Below, piece after piece: positions 21,615 to 29,478 of a DNA stretch of 33,864 nucleotides; position 1 is the stretch's first letter, and each line of letters opens with the position of its first letter. This stretch comes from an uncultured Oscillospiraceae bacterium (GTDB taxonomy: Bacteria; Bacillota; Clostridia; Oscillospirales; Oscillospiraceae). The stretch lies in the NCBI GenBank assembly GCA_910585155.1, contig CAJUEC010000026.1:1-33864 (forward strand), given 5' to 3'. The position numbers and the translations under genes are program-made. The notes under the pieces were generated by a model. It worked only from the letters and a program-made list of their open reading frames with translations, had not been told where the DNA came from and did not search any database.

Positions 21615-22190
21615 TCACCTCCACCAGCGGGCGAAGACCCTGGCCGCCGTGACCCCCACCACAACGGAGATGGCCGACGCCAGCCACACCGCCGGCAGGA
21701 TGTCGAAGGGGTTGGCGCTCCCCGCCGCCGAGCGCAGGCTGGCCACCGTGGTGGGGATGAGCTGGAGGGAGGCGGTGTTGGTAACCACCAGCATGCACAG
21801 GCCGTCCGACGCCACGCCGGGGGTGCGCTGGGCCATGAGCCGAGACGCCTCCAGCCCCAGCGGGGTGGCGGCGTTGCCCAGCCCCAGCAGGTTGGCGGAC
21901 AGGTTGGCGCTCACCGCGTCCATCACCTTTTTGTCCCCCGCGAAATCCGGGTACAGCCAGCCGATGACCGCCCGGAGCAGCCGGGACAGCCCCCGGGCGA
22001 TGCCGGAGCGCTCCATCACCTCCATCACCCCCGTCCACAGGCACAGCACCCCCATCATGGACAGGCACAGCTCCACCCCCGCGGCGGCGCCGTCCAACGC
22101 CCCTTTGGCCACCGCCGGGCCGTTCCCCGTGGCCAGGCCGCACAAAATCGCCGCGCCCACCATTGCCGTCCAGATCAGCGACATCGCCAT
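21615..22190 (-). CDS. spmA: Spore maturation protein A
   Basis: A 191-residue membrane protein with the gate domain, partner of SpmB in spore-core dehydration. Recognisable: MSLIWTAMVGAAILCGLATGN at the start, LCLSMMGVLCLWTGVMEV, NLSANLLGLGNAATPLG and the late NTASLQLIPTTVASLR. The ATG at 22190 has AAGGAGG 9 nt upstream. In B. subtilis the pair is made in the mother cell under sigma-E. Here an AT-rich inverted repeat precedes the gene (22211-22236), and no clear sigma-A promoter is visible, consistent with but not proof of sporulation control. Confidence 0.94.
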   Translation of the reverse strand: MAMSLIWTAMVGAAILCGLATGNGPAVAKGALDGAAAGVELCLSMMGVLCLWTGVMEVMERSGIARGLSRLLRAVIGWLYPDFAGDKKVMDAVSANLSANLLGLGNAATPLGLEASRLMAQRTPGVASDGLCMLVVTNTASLQLIPTTVASLRSAAGSANPFDILPAVWLASAISVVVGVTAARVFARWWR

Positions 22191-22210
22191 ATCTCGGTCC
22201 CTCCTTTGTC

Positions 22211-22236
22211 CGTCCCACCATATATACGGCGGGACG
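22211..22236. promoter_or_regulatory. Inverted repeat in the spmA promoter region
   Basis: CGTCCC-A-CC and GG-C-GGGACG arms flank ATATATAC, 20 bp upstream of the spmA ribosome/start region. On the minus strand TGAATT lies 14 bp from TATATAT, loosely like sporulation sigma-factor promoters. Weak evidence. Confidence 0.3.
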
Positions 22237-22320
22237 CACAAATTCATGTCCCAGCAAAAGGGTTACGTGGCACAATCCGACAGAGTTCCCAATAATTACG
22301 GATTTTCCCCAATTTTTTGA

Positions 22321-22348
22321 TTGACAAAATTATACGTTGTGTTATAAT
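22321..22348 (+). promoter_or_regulatory. Consensus promoter of abrB
   Basis: TTGACA (22321-22326), 16 bp, TATAAT (22343-22348): both hexamers are perfect. The start codon is 58 bp further on. Confidence 0.9.
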
Positions 22349-22405
22349 AGGGCTGTAGTATGTGATGCAAAAATTTCATTGCATGGCGCAAGGAGGACTT
22401 CGAAA

Positions 22406-22648
22406 ATGAAAGCAACCGGAATCGTTCGAAAAGTCGATGAGCTGGGGCGCATTGTGCTGCCTATCGAGCTGCGCCGCACCCTGGACATCGCAGAGCGCGA
22501 CCCCCTGGAAATTTATGTCGACGGGCCGTCCATCATCCTGAACAAGTACCAGCCCGCCTGCATTTTTTGCGGGGATTCCAGAGAGATCACATCCTTTAAG
22601 GGGAAAAATATCTGCACGAGCTGTCTGAAAGATCTGGGCAGCAAATAA
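22406..22648 (+). CDS. AbrB-family transition-state regulator with Cys4 tail
   Basis: An 80-residue DNA-binding protein. Residues 1-47 are a complete AbrB swapped-hairpin domain (MKATGIVRKVDELGRIVLP, RRTLDIAE, EIYV), very close to B. subtilis AbrB/Abh. Those repress or activate stationary-phase and sporulation genes as tetramers. The usual multimerisation half is replaced by a short tail with C52-x2-C55 and C70-x2-C73, a zinc-ribbon-like arrangement. ATG start with AAGGAGG upstream, a perfect promoter and a simple terminator: a stand-alone, probably well-expressed gene. Confidence 0.93.
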   Translation: MKATGIVRKVDELGRIVLPIELRRTLDIAERDPLEIYVDGPSIILNKYQPACIFCGDSREITSFKGKNICTSCLKDLGSK

Positions 22649-22674
22649 TTCCCCGACCTGCTGCAGTGAGAAAA

Positions 22675-22698
22675 GCCGCCGAAATGGCGGCTTTTTTT
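22675..22698 (+). terminator. Terminator of abrB
   Basis: GCCGCC-GAAAT-GGCGGC followed by TTTTTTT, 27 bp after the stop codon. Confidence 0.93.
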
Positions 22699-22803
22699 GT
22701 CGAAATTTTTTTAGAACTTTTTCAGCATTTTTGACAAATTCCGTGGAAAATTCCATCACCACAAATTCCCAGAAACATTATACCACCTGTTATCATTTCC
22801 AGG

Positions 22804-22833
22804 CCCTGGCAACACAGGCAGGAGCTGCCAGGG
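22804..22833. other. Hairpin between abrB and rsmI
   Basis: CCCTGGCA (22804-22811) pairs with TGCCAGGG (22826-22833). It lies 54 bp beyond the rsmI stop on the minus strand without a U-run. The rest of 22699-22886 is AT-rich and holds nothing else I can name. Confidence 0.45.
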
Positions 22834-22886
22834 AATTCCTGCCTTCTCAGGGATATCATCCCAACGCGGGCCCATCCCCGTCCCTC

Positions 22887-23714
22887 TTATTTTCCCAGCA
22901 TCTGGTTGTAGAGCTGCCGCCTCTTCACGCCGAACTCCTCTGCCGCCCGGGCCGCCGCGTCCTTGAGGGACAGCCCCTCCCGCCGCAGCTGCTCCGCCCG
23001 GGCCAGGGCGCCTTCCTCGTCCGCCGCCTTCTCCCGGGGCGGGCGGCCGCCCACCACCAGGACAAACTCTCCCCGGGGCTCCTGGGCGGCGTAGCGCTCC
23101 GCCGCCTCCCCGATGGTGAGGCGCAGCACCTCCTCATGGAGCTTGGTCAGCTCCCGGCACACCGCCAGAGGCCGCTCCGGGCCAAACACCGCCGCCAGGT
23201 CGTCCAGGGTGGAGCGCAGCTTGTGGGGGGCCTCGTAGAACACCATGGTGCGCTCCTCGTCCGCCAGGGCGTCCAGCTGGGCCCGGCGGTTCTTTTTGTT
23301 CTGGGGCAGAAAGCCCTCAAAGGTGAACCGCCCGGTGGGCAGGCCGGACACCGACAGGGCCACCGTCAGGGCGCAGGGCCCCGGAATGGCCTCCACCTCC
23401 ACCCCTGCGGCGGCACAAAGTGCCACCAGGTCCTCCCCGGGGTCGGAGATGGCGGGGGTGCCCGCGTCGGTAACCAGGGCGCAGCCCTCGCCCGCCTCTA
23501 TCCGCCGCAGGACGGCGGGGCCCGCCGTCTCGCAGTTGTGCCGGTGGTAGGCCACCATGGGCTTGCGGAGCCCCAGATGGTTGAGCAGCTTCACTGTCAC
23601 CCGGGTGTCCTCGGCGGCGATGAAGTCCACAGCCTCCAGGATTTCCGCCGCCCGGCGGCTGATGTCCCCCAGGTTTCCGATGGGAGTTGGCACCAAATAG
23701 AGCTTTCCGGCCAT
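22887..23714 (-). CDS. rsmI: 16S rRNA (cytidine-1402-2'-O)-methyltransferase
   Basis: A 275-residue SAM-dependent tetrapyrrole-methylase-fold enzyme that 2'-O-methylates C1402 in the decoding centre of 16S rRNA. Signatures: LYLVPTPIGNLGDIS at the start, AAEDTRVTVKLLNHLG at about 34-49, VTDAGTPAISDPGEDLV at about 81-97, the IPGPCALTVALSVSGLP loop, and FYEAPHKL near 158. Full length. ATG with AAGGAGGG upstream. The C-terminal 60 residues are the usual helical extension ending LYNQMLGK. The gene lies just downstream of a MITE that separates it from the lipoprotein gene. Confidence 0.97.
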   Translation of the reverse strand: MAGKLYLVPTPIGNLGDISRRAAEILEAVDFIAAEDTRVTVKLLNHLGLRKPMVAYHRHNCETAGPAVLRRIEAGEGCALVTDAGTPAISDPGEDLVALCAAAGVEVEAIPGPCALTVALSVSGLPTGRFTFEGFLPQNKKNRRAQLDALADEERTMVFYEAPHKLRSTLDDLAAVFGPERPLAVCRELTKLHEEVLRLTIGEAAERYAAQEPRGEFVLVVGGRPPREKAADEEGALARAEQLRREGLSLKDAAARAAEEFGVKRRQLYNQMLGK

Positions 23715-23733
23715 GTCAAGCCCTCCTTAAATT

Positions 23734-23900
23734 TCAGAAGCTGTACCAATAGACCCCAGCACACATCCTTGCGGCCCAAATTGCCGCCAGCTGCGTTAAA
23801 AAATCTTGAAATACACAAAGTATTCCTGCGATTTTTTGCCTTGCCGGCGGCAATTTTTCCTCGCAAGTCTGCGTACTTCGGCTATTGGTACAGCTTCTCA
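23734..23900. mobile_element. MITE-like element, copy C, inserted at the lipoprotein stop codon
   Basis: A 161-bp element (23737-23897) with perfect 16-bp inverted ends (GAAGCTGTACCAATAG) and a direct TCA at 23734-23736 and 23898-23900. The latter is the TGA stop of the lipoprotein gene on the minus strand. Its core TCTTGAAATACACAAAG (23804-23820) matches copies A and B. The left part CAGCACACATCCTTG is also found in the short derivative beside prfB. It occupies nearly all the space between the lipoprotein and rsmI. Confidence 0.8.
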
Positions 23901-25235
23901 GCTCAGGGGCGAGCCGTCCAGCCACTTGACCGGGCCCGCCTCGGCGCCTTCCGCGATGTACCGATAGCACTGGTCATTCCAGAAGGAGAGCCGGTAAACC
24001 TGGCCATACCCCCGGATGGCGCCGTCGGTGCAAAAATCGTCCCTCTCATAGAAGTCGAAGCAATAGGCGTATACCACGCCGCCCTGCTCGCTGAGCATCA
24101 CCATATCCTCCCCCGACCAGGCCTCCTCGCCCCGCCGCACGTCGGATTCCAGGCGGAGCATACACTCCTCCTGGCCGTCGCCGTTCATGTCCATCCAAAA
24201 ATAGGCCGTGATCTTGGCCGTAACCTGGGCTCTGGGAACCGCTGTGATCGCCTGAACATACTCCTCCCAGGACAAGGGGCCCACATCGCCGTTGAAGTGG
24301 TCCCCAGAGACACCGTAGACCTGCCCCTCGCCGCTCAGCGCCGCCAGGATGGCCGCACGGGCCCGCTCCGAATCGTTCCCCGTGGCGGGGCGGCCCACGC
24401 CCCAGTCGCAGATGGGCAGCAGGAGCGCCTTTCCCAGGGTGTACGGGGTCTGACCCGTCCAGTAGGAGTCGTCCTCCGCACCTCTGCGGGTGTAAAAATA
24501 TTCGATGTACTCCGCGCCGGGGACGATCTCCTCCGTGGGGGTGTAGTCCCGCACGTCCTCCTCCCGGAAGATCTCCCGCTCCTCCGTCAGCACACCATCC
24601 TCCATGGGGTATTCGTACAGCTCGGCATAGCCCATGTGGCCCGAGCTGCGCAGGACGGCACTCTTGTCCGGGTGGGTGTACAGGCCGCTGTGGCCCCCAT
24701 CAAACTCACCGATACACACCATCCGCCCTTCCCGGAAGGTGTAGCACTGATATGTGAAGGCGGCCTCGCAGACGCCGTACTTGACAAACAGCTCGGGCAC
24801 GCCGTCCCGATCCACGTCATAGAGGGAATAGCTCTCGCTGCCCATGGCCATCACCTGGGTCATGCGCAGTTTCCCTCCCGCGTCAAGACAGCATACACCC
24901 CGCTGGTCCGCTGCCAGACCGCCGAAGGCCACACGTTCCTCTCGGGTGTCCTGCTCCGCCTGGAGCAGAGCGGTGAGAAATTCCATGTACCCCACCTGCC
25001 AGGACTGGTAGTCCCGGTCCGGCAGGGCCGCACTGAAGTCCGGCGAGGAGGAGGGCGCCGGGGACGGGGTCGGGTACAGGGTAGGCTCCAGGGTCTCCAG
25101 CACCGGGACGGAGGCCTCCGGCGGCGGGGTGGTGAGGGGCAGGCTGGGGCTGGGCCCCTCACCTGCGGGAGCGCAGGAGCACAGCACCAGGGCCAGAGCG
25201 GCGGACAGCAGCAGGGAAATTTCTCTTTTTTTCAT
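23898..25235 (-). CDS. Lipoprotein with two DxDxDG-type calcium-binding motifs
   Basis: A 445-residue secreted lipoprotein: signal peptide with lipobox VLCSC, then a Pro/Ser/Thr-rich linker of about 50 residues and a large domain of unknown function. The domain contains two EF-hand-like acidic loops, DVDRDGVPELF at about 140 and DMNGDGQEECM at about 350, as in FG-GAP/dockerin-like calcium sites, each followed by a beta-strand pattern. I do not recognise a catalytic motif. ATG at 25235 with AAGGAG 9 nt upstream; an in-frame GTG three codons earlier is less likely. Upstream lie 11-bp tandem repeats resembling a response-regulator site. Its stop codon was duplicated by a MITE insertion. Confidence 0.8.
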   Translation of the reverse strand: MKKREISLLLSAALALVLCSCAPAGEGPSPSLPLTTPPPEASVPVLETLEPTLYPTPSPAPSSSPDFSAALPDRDYQSWQVGYMEFLTALLQAEQDTREERVAFGGLAADQRGVCCLDAGGKLRMTQVMAMGSESYSLYDVDRDGVPELFVKYGVCEAAFTYQCYTFREGRMVCIGEFDGGHSGLYTHPDKSAVLRSSGHMGYAELYEYPMEDGVLTEEREIFREEDVRDYTPTEEIVPGAEYIEYFYTRRGAEDDSYWTGQTPYTLGKALLLPICDWGVGRPATGNDSERARAAILAALSGEGQVYGVSGDHFNGDVGPLSWEEYVQAITAVPRAQVTAKITAYFWMDMNGDGQEECMLRLESDVRRGEEAWSGEDMVMLSEQGGVVYAYCFDFYERDDFCTDGAIRGYGQVYRLSFWNDQCYRYIAEGAEAGPVKWLDGSPLS

Positions 25236-25283
25236 AGCGGTCACTCCTTTGCCACCATTCTATATCCGCAGCCGGGGAAAAGT

Positions 25284-25305
25284 CGTTACTATCCGGTTAC
25301 AATCC
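25284..25305. promoter_or_regulatory. 11-bp tandem repeat upstream of the lipoprotein
   Basis: CGTTACTATCC and GGTTACAATCC adjoin (9 of 11 identical). On the minus strand this gives TGTAAC-N5-AGTAAC, one base from the WalR box (TGTWAH-N5-TGTWAH). It lies 50-70 bp upstream of the start codon. A TATAGA that could be a -10 follows. Confidence 0.4.
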
Positions 25306-25357
25306 GCCCTCAAATTCATTACAAATTGGTTTAATTTGGTGACAAGCCCTCTGCGGC

Positions 25358-26377
25358 TCACGCATCCGTCCAGACCACCCGGCGGTCCCACTGTGCTGCC
25401 GCCGCCGACCGGACCAGCCCCCTCTCCTCCGCCGTCCACCGACCGAAGGGGGTGAGCTCCGCCCGCTCGCCCCTGAGCCGCCAGCGGCCCGCCACCCGGC
25501 CCCGGAGCAGGATGGGGGCCATCACCATGCCGGACAGAGAAAAAATGCCCCGCAGGTGCTCCCCCGGCAGGAACAGGCCGTCCTCCTTCCGGTAGCCCAG
25601 CATCAGCTGGTCAAACCCCGCCAAAAACAGGCAGTCGGGGATCTCCGGCCAGTCCCCCTCCCCCTGGTCCAGCCAGAAGCAGTCCCGGCCCTCCACCTGG
25701 GCCCGCTCCAGAGGCAGGGCGTCCATCAGAGCCTTCAGCTCCCGCTGGGGTCGGCCAAAAAAGTAGGCCGCGTCCCGCACCGTGGCGGGGCCGTAGTGGG
25801 TGAAGTACCGCCGGGCCAGCTCCAGCCGGGCCTCCCCCTCCTCCATGGGGGTGAAGGGCGGGCACAGCTGGAAGCCCTTTTCCCGGGTGACGGTGTGGGC
25901 GATCCGCCCCGTCTCCGCCAGGTGGCGCAGCAGGCCGCCCCAGCTGTTGAAGACGCTCTCCCCCTCCCGCTCCGTCATACCCCGGGCGGCGCAGGCGGCC
26001 CGCAGTTCCTCCCGCGTGCAGGGGCCCGCCGCCAGCTCGTCCAAAATGACTCCGGCAAAATACCGCTTCCGCTCCAGGGTGACGTATTCGTCCCCCTCCA
26101 TCCGGTCTACGGAACGCAGGAAGTGGTCCCGTCCCCGGTGGAGGAACAGGGGCAGGTCGTCGGGGTGGAACAGGTGCACCGTTCCCCGGATGGTCCAGCT
26201 CCTGACCAGCCCGTCCGGCTCCGGCGGCCTGTCGCTCCGAATGGCCAGGGCGTGGAGGGCGGCGGGCAAAAGCTGGGCCTGGACGCCGTTCAGATCCCGG
26301 CACACCGCCTGCGGGTCCGCAGGGGCGGTGAGGTGCTGTCCCCAGAGGATGCGCGCCCGGCGCTCCGTCCCGTCCAC
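25358..26377 (-). CDS. AlkZ/YcaQ-like winged-helix DNA glycosylase family protein
   Basis: A 339-residue protein of the HTH_42 family (AlkZ, AlkX/YcaQ), DNA glycosylases that remove bulky alkyl adducts and unhook interstrand crosslinks. Family marks: the QxQ catalytic motif at residues 33-35 (LNGVQAQLLPAA), RSWTIRGTVHLFHPDD at about 59-74, and PDCLFLAGFDQLMLGY near 247. Starts at a GTG just after the tex stop codon, with only a weak AGGTGA upstream, so it is probably translated by coupling to tex. Members also include proteins of unknown function, so enzymatic activity is likely but not certain. The final third, normally involved in DNA binding, is present. Confidence 0.82.
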   Translation of the reverse strand: MDGTERRARILWGQHLTAPADPQAVCRDLNGVQAQLLPAALHALAIRSDRPPEPDGLVRSWTIRGTVHLFHPDDLPLFLHRGRDHFLRSVDRMEGDEYVTLERKRYFAGVILDELAAGPCTREELRAACAARGMTEREGESVFNSWGGLLRHLAETGRIAHTVTREKGFQLCPPFTPMEEGEARLELARRYFTHYGPATVRDAAYFFGRPQRELKALMDALPLERAQVEGRDCFWLDQGEGDWPEIPDCLFLAGFDQLMLGYRKEDGLFLPGEHLRGIFSLSGMVMAPILLRGRVAGRWRLRGERAELTPFGRWTAEERGLVRSAAAAQWDRRVVWTDA

Positions 26378-26380
26378 GGC

Positions 26381-28540
26381 CTACTTCACCTGATCCTTCC
26401 GCATGGTCAGCGAGATGCGCTTTTTTTTCTCGTCCACTTCCTTCACCCACACCGTCACCACGTCCCCCACACTGAGCACCTGGGAGGGGTGTTTGATGAA
26501 GCGGTCACAGATCTGGCTGACGTGGACCAGCCCGTCCTGGTGGACGCCGATGTCCACAAAGGCCCCGAAGTCGATGACGTTGCGCACCGTGCCTTTCAGC
26601 TCCATGCCGGGCTTCAGGTCCTTCATGTCCAGCACGTCGGTGCGCAGCACCGGGGCGGGCAGCTCGTCCCGGGGGTCCCGCCCCGGCTTGACCAGTTCGG
26701 CGGCCACGTCCAGCAGGGTAGGCACCCCCACGCCGCACTCGGACGCCGCCTTTTCCTCGCCGTAGGCCGCCAGCTCGCCCTTGAGATCCCCCAGCTTTCC
26801 GGCCCGCACGTCCGCCATGCCGTGGCCGCACAGGGCCAGCAGCTTCTCCGCCGCCCCGTAGCTCTCCGGGTGGACGGCGGTGTTGTCCAGGGGGGACTTG
26901 CTCTCCGGCACCCGCAGGAAGCCCGCGCACTGCTCAAAGGCCTTGGGCCCCAGCTTGGGCACCTTCAAAATCTGCTTCCGGGTGGTGAAGGGGCCGTTCT
27001 CCTCCCGGTACTTCACAATGTTCTTGGCGGTGGTGCCGTTCAGCCCCGCCACCCGGGTGAGCAGGGGCGCGGAGGCGGTGTTCACGTCCACCCCCACGGC
27101 GTTGACGCAGTCCTCCACCACCCCGTCCAGGGCCTCGCCTAAGCGCGCCTGGGGCATGTCGTGCTGGTACTGGCCCACGCCGATGGATTTCGGGTCGATC
27201 TTCACCAGCTCCGCCAGGGGGTCCTGGAGCCGTCGGGCGATGGACACCGCCGAGCGCAAATTCACGTCGAACTCGGGGAACTCCTCTGCCGCCAGCTTGG
27301 AGGCGGAGTACACCGACGCCCCCGCCTCGTTGACCATGGCGTAGCTGACGCCGCAGCCCACCTTGCGGATCAGCTCCACCGCCATCTGCTCGGTCTCCCG
27401 GCTGGCGGTGCCGTTGCCGATGGCGATGTGGGCCACGCGGTGCTTTTTGATGAGGATGGCCAGCTTGTCGATGGCCTCGTTTTTTCCCCGCTCCCCGTGG
27501 GTGGGGTAGACCACCGTGGTGTCCAGCACCTTGCCAGTGGGATCAACCACCGCCACTTTACACCCCATGCGGTATCCGGGGTCCAGCCCCATGGTGACAA
27601 AGCCCTTCACCGGGGGCTGCATGAGCAGGGGCTTCAGGTTCAGTGCGAACTGGCCGATGGCCCCCTCGCTGGCCCGCTCCGTCAGCTCGGAGCGGACCTC
27701 CCGCTCCAGGGAGGGGGCAATCAGCCGGTCGTAGGCGTCCTCAGCGGCGGCCCTGACAAACTCCATGGCGGCCCGACCCGGCACCACCCTGCGGCGCAGT
27801 GCCACCAGGGCGGTCTCCCGGTCCATCTCCACCGACACCTTTAAGATCTCCTCCCGCTCCCCCCGGTTCATAGCCAGCACCTGATGTCCCTGGGTTTTAG
27901 ACAACGGGCTTGAAAACTCGTAGTAGAGGCGGTAGACCGAATCCTCCGCCTCCTTGTCCGCCGCCCGGGAGGTGATGGACCCCCGCCGCCAGTACAGCTC
28001 CCGGAGCATTCCGCGCACGCCGGCGTCGTCGGAAATCAGCTCGGCGATGATGTCGGAGGCCCCCTGGAGGGCGTCCTGAACCGTCTCCACCCCCTTCTCG
28101 GGGTCGAGGTAGTCCAGCGCCGCCTTGTCCAGATCCACCGCCGGACCCTGGGCAAAGGCCAGCAGGGCCAGGGGCTCCAAGCCCTTTTCCCTTGCCATGG
28201 TAGCCCGGGTGCGGCGCTTTTGCTTGTAGGGCCTGTAAAGGTCTTCCACTTCCGCCAAGGTGGCGGCGGCGTCGATGTCGTCGGACAGCTCCTGGGTCAG
28301 CTTGCCCTGGTTCTCAATGGACTGCTTCACCTCGTCCCGGCGGTCCTGGAGGTTGCGCAGGTATTGCAAACGGTCTGCCAGCTGCCGGATGAGCTGGTCG
28401 TCCATGGCCCCGTGGAGCTCCTTGCGGTAGCGGGCGATGAAGGGGACGGTGTTCCCCTCGTCCAGCAGAGCGATGATGTTTTCAACGTGACGCTCCGGGC
28501 GGTCCAGCTCCCGGGCCAAAATCTGTATAATTGTCTCCAT
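26381..28540 (-). CDS. tex: Tex-family RNA-binding transcription accessory protein
   Basis: A 719-residue cytoplasmic protein of full family length. In order: helical Tex N-terminal region (METIIQILARELDRPE..., about 1-190), a YqgF/RNase H-like fold at about 318-450 (GLDPGYRMGCKVAVVD, AIGNGTASRETE), helix-hairpin-helix repeats at about 490-560 (VNTASAPLLTRVAGL, KVPKLGPKAFEQCAGF), and a C-terminal S1 RNA-binding domain at about 640-712 (GTVRNVIDFGAFVDIGVHQDG). Tex/Spt6-like proteins associate with RNA polymerase and structured nucleic acid. ATG start with CAAGGAGA upstream. Its promoter overlaps the trp-transporter terminator. The glycosylase-like gene follows after 3 bp. Confidence 0.97.
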   Translation of the reverse strand: METIIQILARELDRPERHVENIIALLDEGNTVPFIARYRKELHGAMDDQLIRQLADRLQYLRNLQDRRDEVKQSIENQGKLTQELSDDIDAAATLAEVEDLYRPYKQKRRTRATMAREKGLEPLALLAFAQGPAVDLDKAALDYLDPEKGVETVQDALQGASDIIAELISDDAGVRGMLRELYWRRGSITSRAADKEAEDSVYRLYYEFSSPLSKTQGHQVLAMNRGEREEILKVSVEMDRETALVALRRRVVPGRAAMEFVRAAAEDAYDRLIAPSLEREVRSELTERASEGAIGQFALNLKPLLMQPPVKGFVTMGLDPGYRMGCKVAVVDPTGKVLDTTVVYPTHGERGKNEAIDKLAILIKKHRVAHIAIGNGTASRETEQMAVELIRKVGCGVSYAMVNEAGASVYSASKLAAEEFPEFDVNLRSAVSIARRLQDPLAELVKIDPKSIGVGQYQHDMPQARLGEALDGVVEDCVNAVGVDVNTASAPLLTRVAGLNGTTAKNIVKYREENGPFTTRKQILKVPKLGPKAFEQCAGFLRVPESKSPLDNTAVHPESYGAAEKLLALCGHGMADVRAGKLGDLKGELAAYGEEKAASECGVGVPTLLDVAAELVKPGRDPRDELPAPVLRTDVLDMKDLKPGMELKGTVRNVIDFGAFVDIGVHQDGLVHVSQICDRFIKHPSQVLSVGDVVTVWVKEVDEKKKRISLTMRKDQVK

Positions 28541-28601
28541 TTATGTCTCCTTGTTATTGTGTTTCGCGTCCCTGTCAAGGGTTTCCCCTCTTTGTTCTCC
28601 C

Positions 28602-28630
28602 AGTATAGCAGGTCCAGCCCCGAAATACAA
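28602..28630 (-). promoter_or_regulatory. Promoter of tex
   Basis: On the minus strand TTGTAT (28630-28625), 17-bp spacer, TATACT (28607-28602). The -35 is also the U-tract of the preceding terminator. Confidence 0.65.
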
Positions 28631-28631
28631 G

Positions 28632-28660
28632 AGCGCCCCCCGGCTGAGCCGGGGGGCGCT
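28632..28660 (-). terminator. Terminator of the trpXYZ operon
   Basis: A perfect 13-bp stem (28632-28644 with 28648-28660), loop TCA, followed on the minus strand by CTTGTATTT. It is 13 bp after the ATPase stop. Confidence 0.8.
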
Positions 28661-28673
28661 CCATTCAATTGAC

Positions 28674-29477
28674 TCAATCAGACAGCAGAATGCGGTCATT
28701 GTCCAGGTCGTGACCCGTCCCCGCCCGGAAGCGGCGGAGCAGATCGTCCACCGTCATGCCGGCCCGCTCCTGGCCGGACACGTCCAGCACGATGTTCCCC
28801 TCCGCCATCATCAGCGTGCGGCTGCCCAGCTCCAGGGCCTGCTTCATGTTGTGGGTGACCATCAGGCAGGTGATCCGGTGCTCCGCCACAATGGTCCGGG
28901 TGAGCTCCAGCACCTTCTCCGCCGTGCCCGGGTCCAGGGCGGCGGTGTGCTCGTCCAGCAGTAGCAGCTTGGGGGTGACCAGGGTGGCCATCAGCAGGGT
29001 CAGCGCCTGGCGCTGGCCGCCGGACAGCAGGCCCACCGGCTGGCGCATCCGGTCCTCCAGCCCCATGCCCAGCAGCTTCAGCTTTTCCGCGAAAAACTCC
29101 TTGTCCTTCCTGCGGATCCGGCTGAAGGGGTGGGTCTTCTCCTCTGTGGAGCGCAGGTAGGCCAGGGCCAGATTTTCCTCAATGGTCATGGACGGCGCGG
29201 TACCCCGGAGGGGGTCCTGAAACAGCCGCCCGATGACCACGCTGCGCCGGTGGTCCGGGGTAAAGGTGATGTCGCTGCCGTCCAGAATGATGGCTCCGGC
29301 GTCCACGGTGAAGCCGCCCGCGATGGCGTTGAGCAGGGTGGATTTGCCCGCCCCGTTGGAGCCGATGATGGAGGCGAAATCCCCTGGCTGGAGGTGGAGG
29401 GACAGGTGGTTCAGCGCCGTTTTCTCGTTGACGGTGCCCGGATTGAAGGTCTTGGAGATGTTCTCAATGCGCAGCAT
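28674..29477 (-). CDS. trpZ: Tryptophan ABC transporter ATP-binding protein (TrpZ-like)
   Basis: A 267-residue ATPase energising the uptake system encoded upstream. Walker A GSNGAGKST is at about residues 40-48, the ABC signature LLSGGQRQAL at about 148-157, Walker B LLLLDEHTAALDP, and the H-loop VTHNM. The E-H-T in Walker B instead of E-P-T is typical of this importer subfamily. ATG at 29477, one base after the permease stop, with GGAAGGGGGG upstream. The assignment to tryptophan rests on the T-box specifier and on the TrpX-type binding protein, not on this subunit. Confidence 0.88.
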   Translation of the reverse strand: MLRIENISKTFNPGTVNEKTALNHLSLHLQPGDFASIIGSNGAGKSTLLNAIAGGFTVDAGAIILDGSDITFTPDHRRSVVIGRLFQDPLRGTAPSMTIEENLALAYLRSTEEKTHPFSRIRRKDKEFFAEKLKLLGMGLEDRMRQPVGLLSGGQRQALTLLMATLVTPKLLLLDEHTAALDPGTAEKVLELTRTIVAEHRITCLMVTHNMKQALELGSRTLMMAEGNIVLDVSGQERAGMTVDDLLRRFRAGTGHDLDNDRILLSD

Positions 29478-29478
29478 G

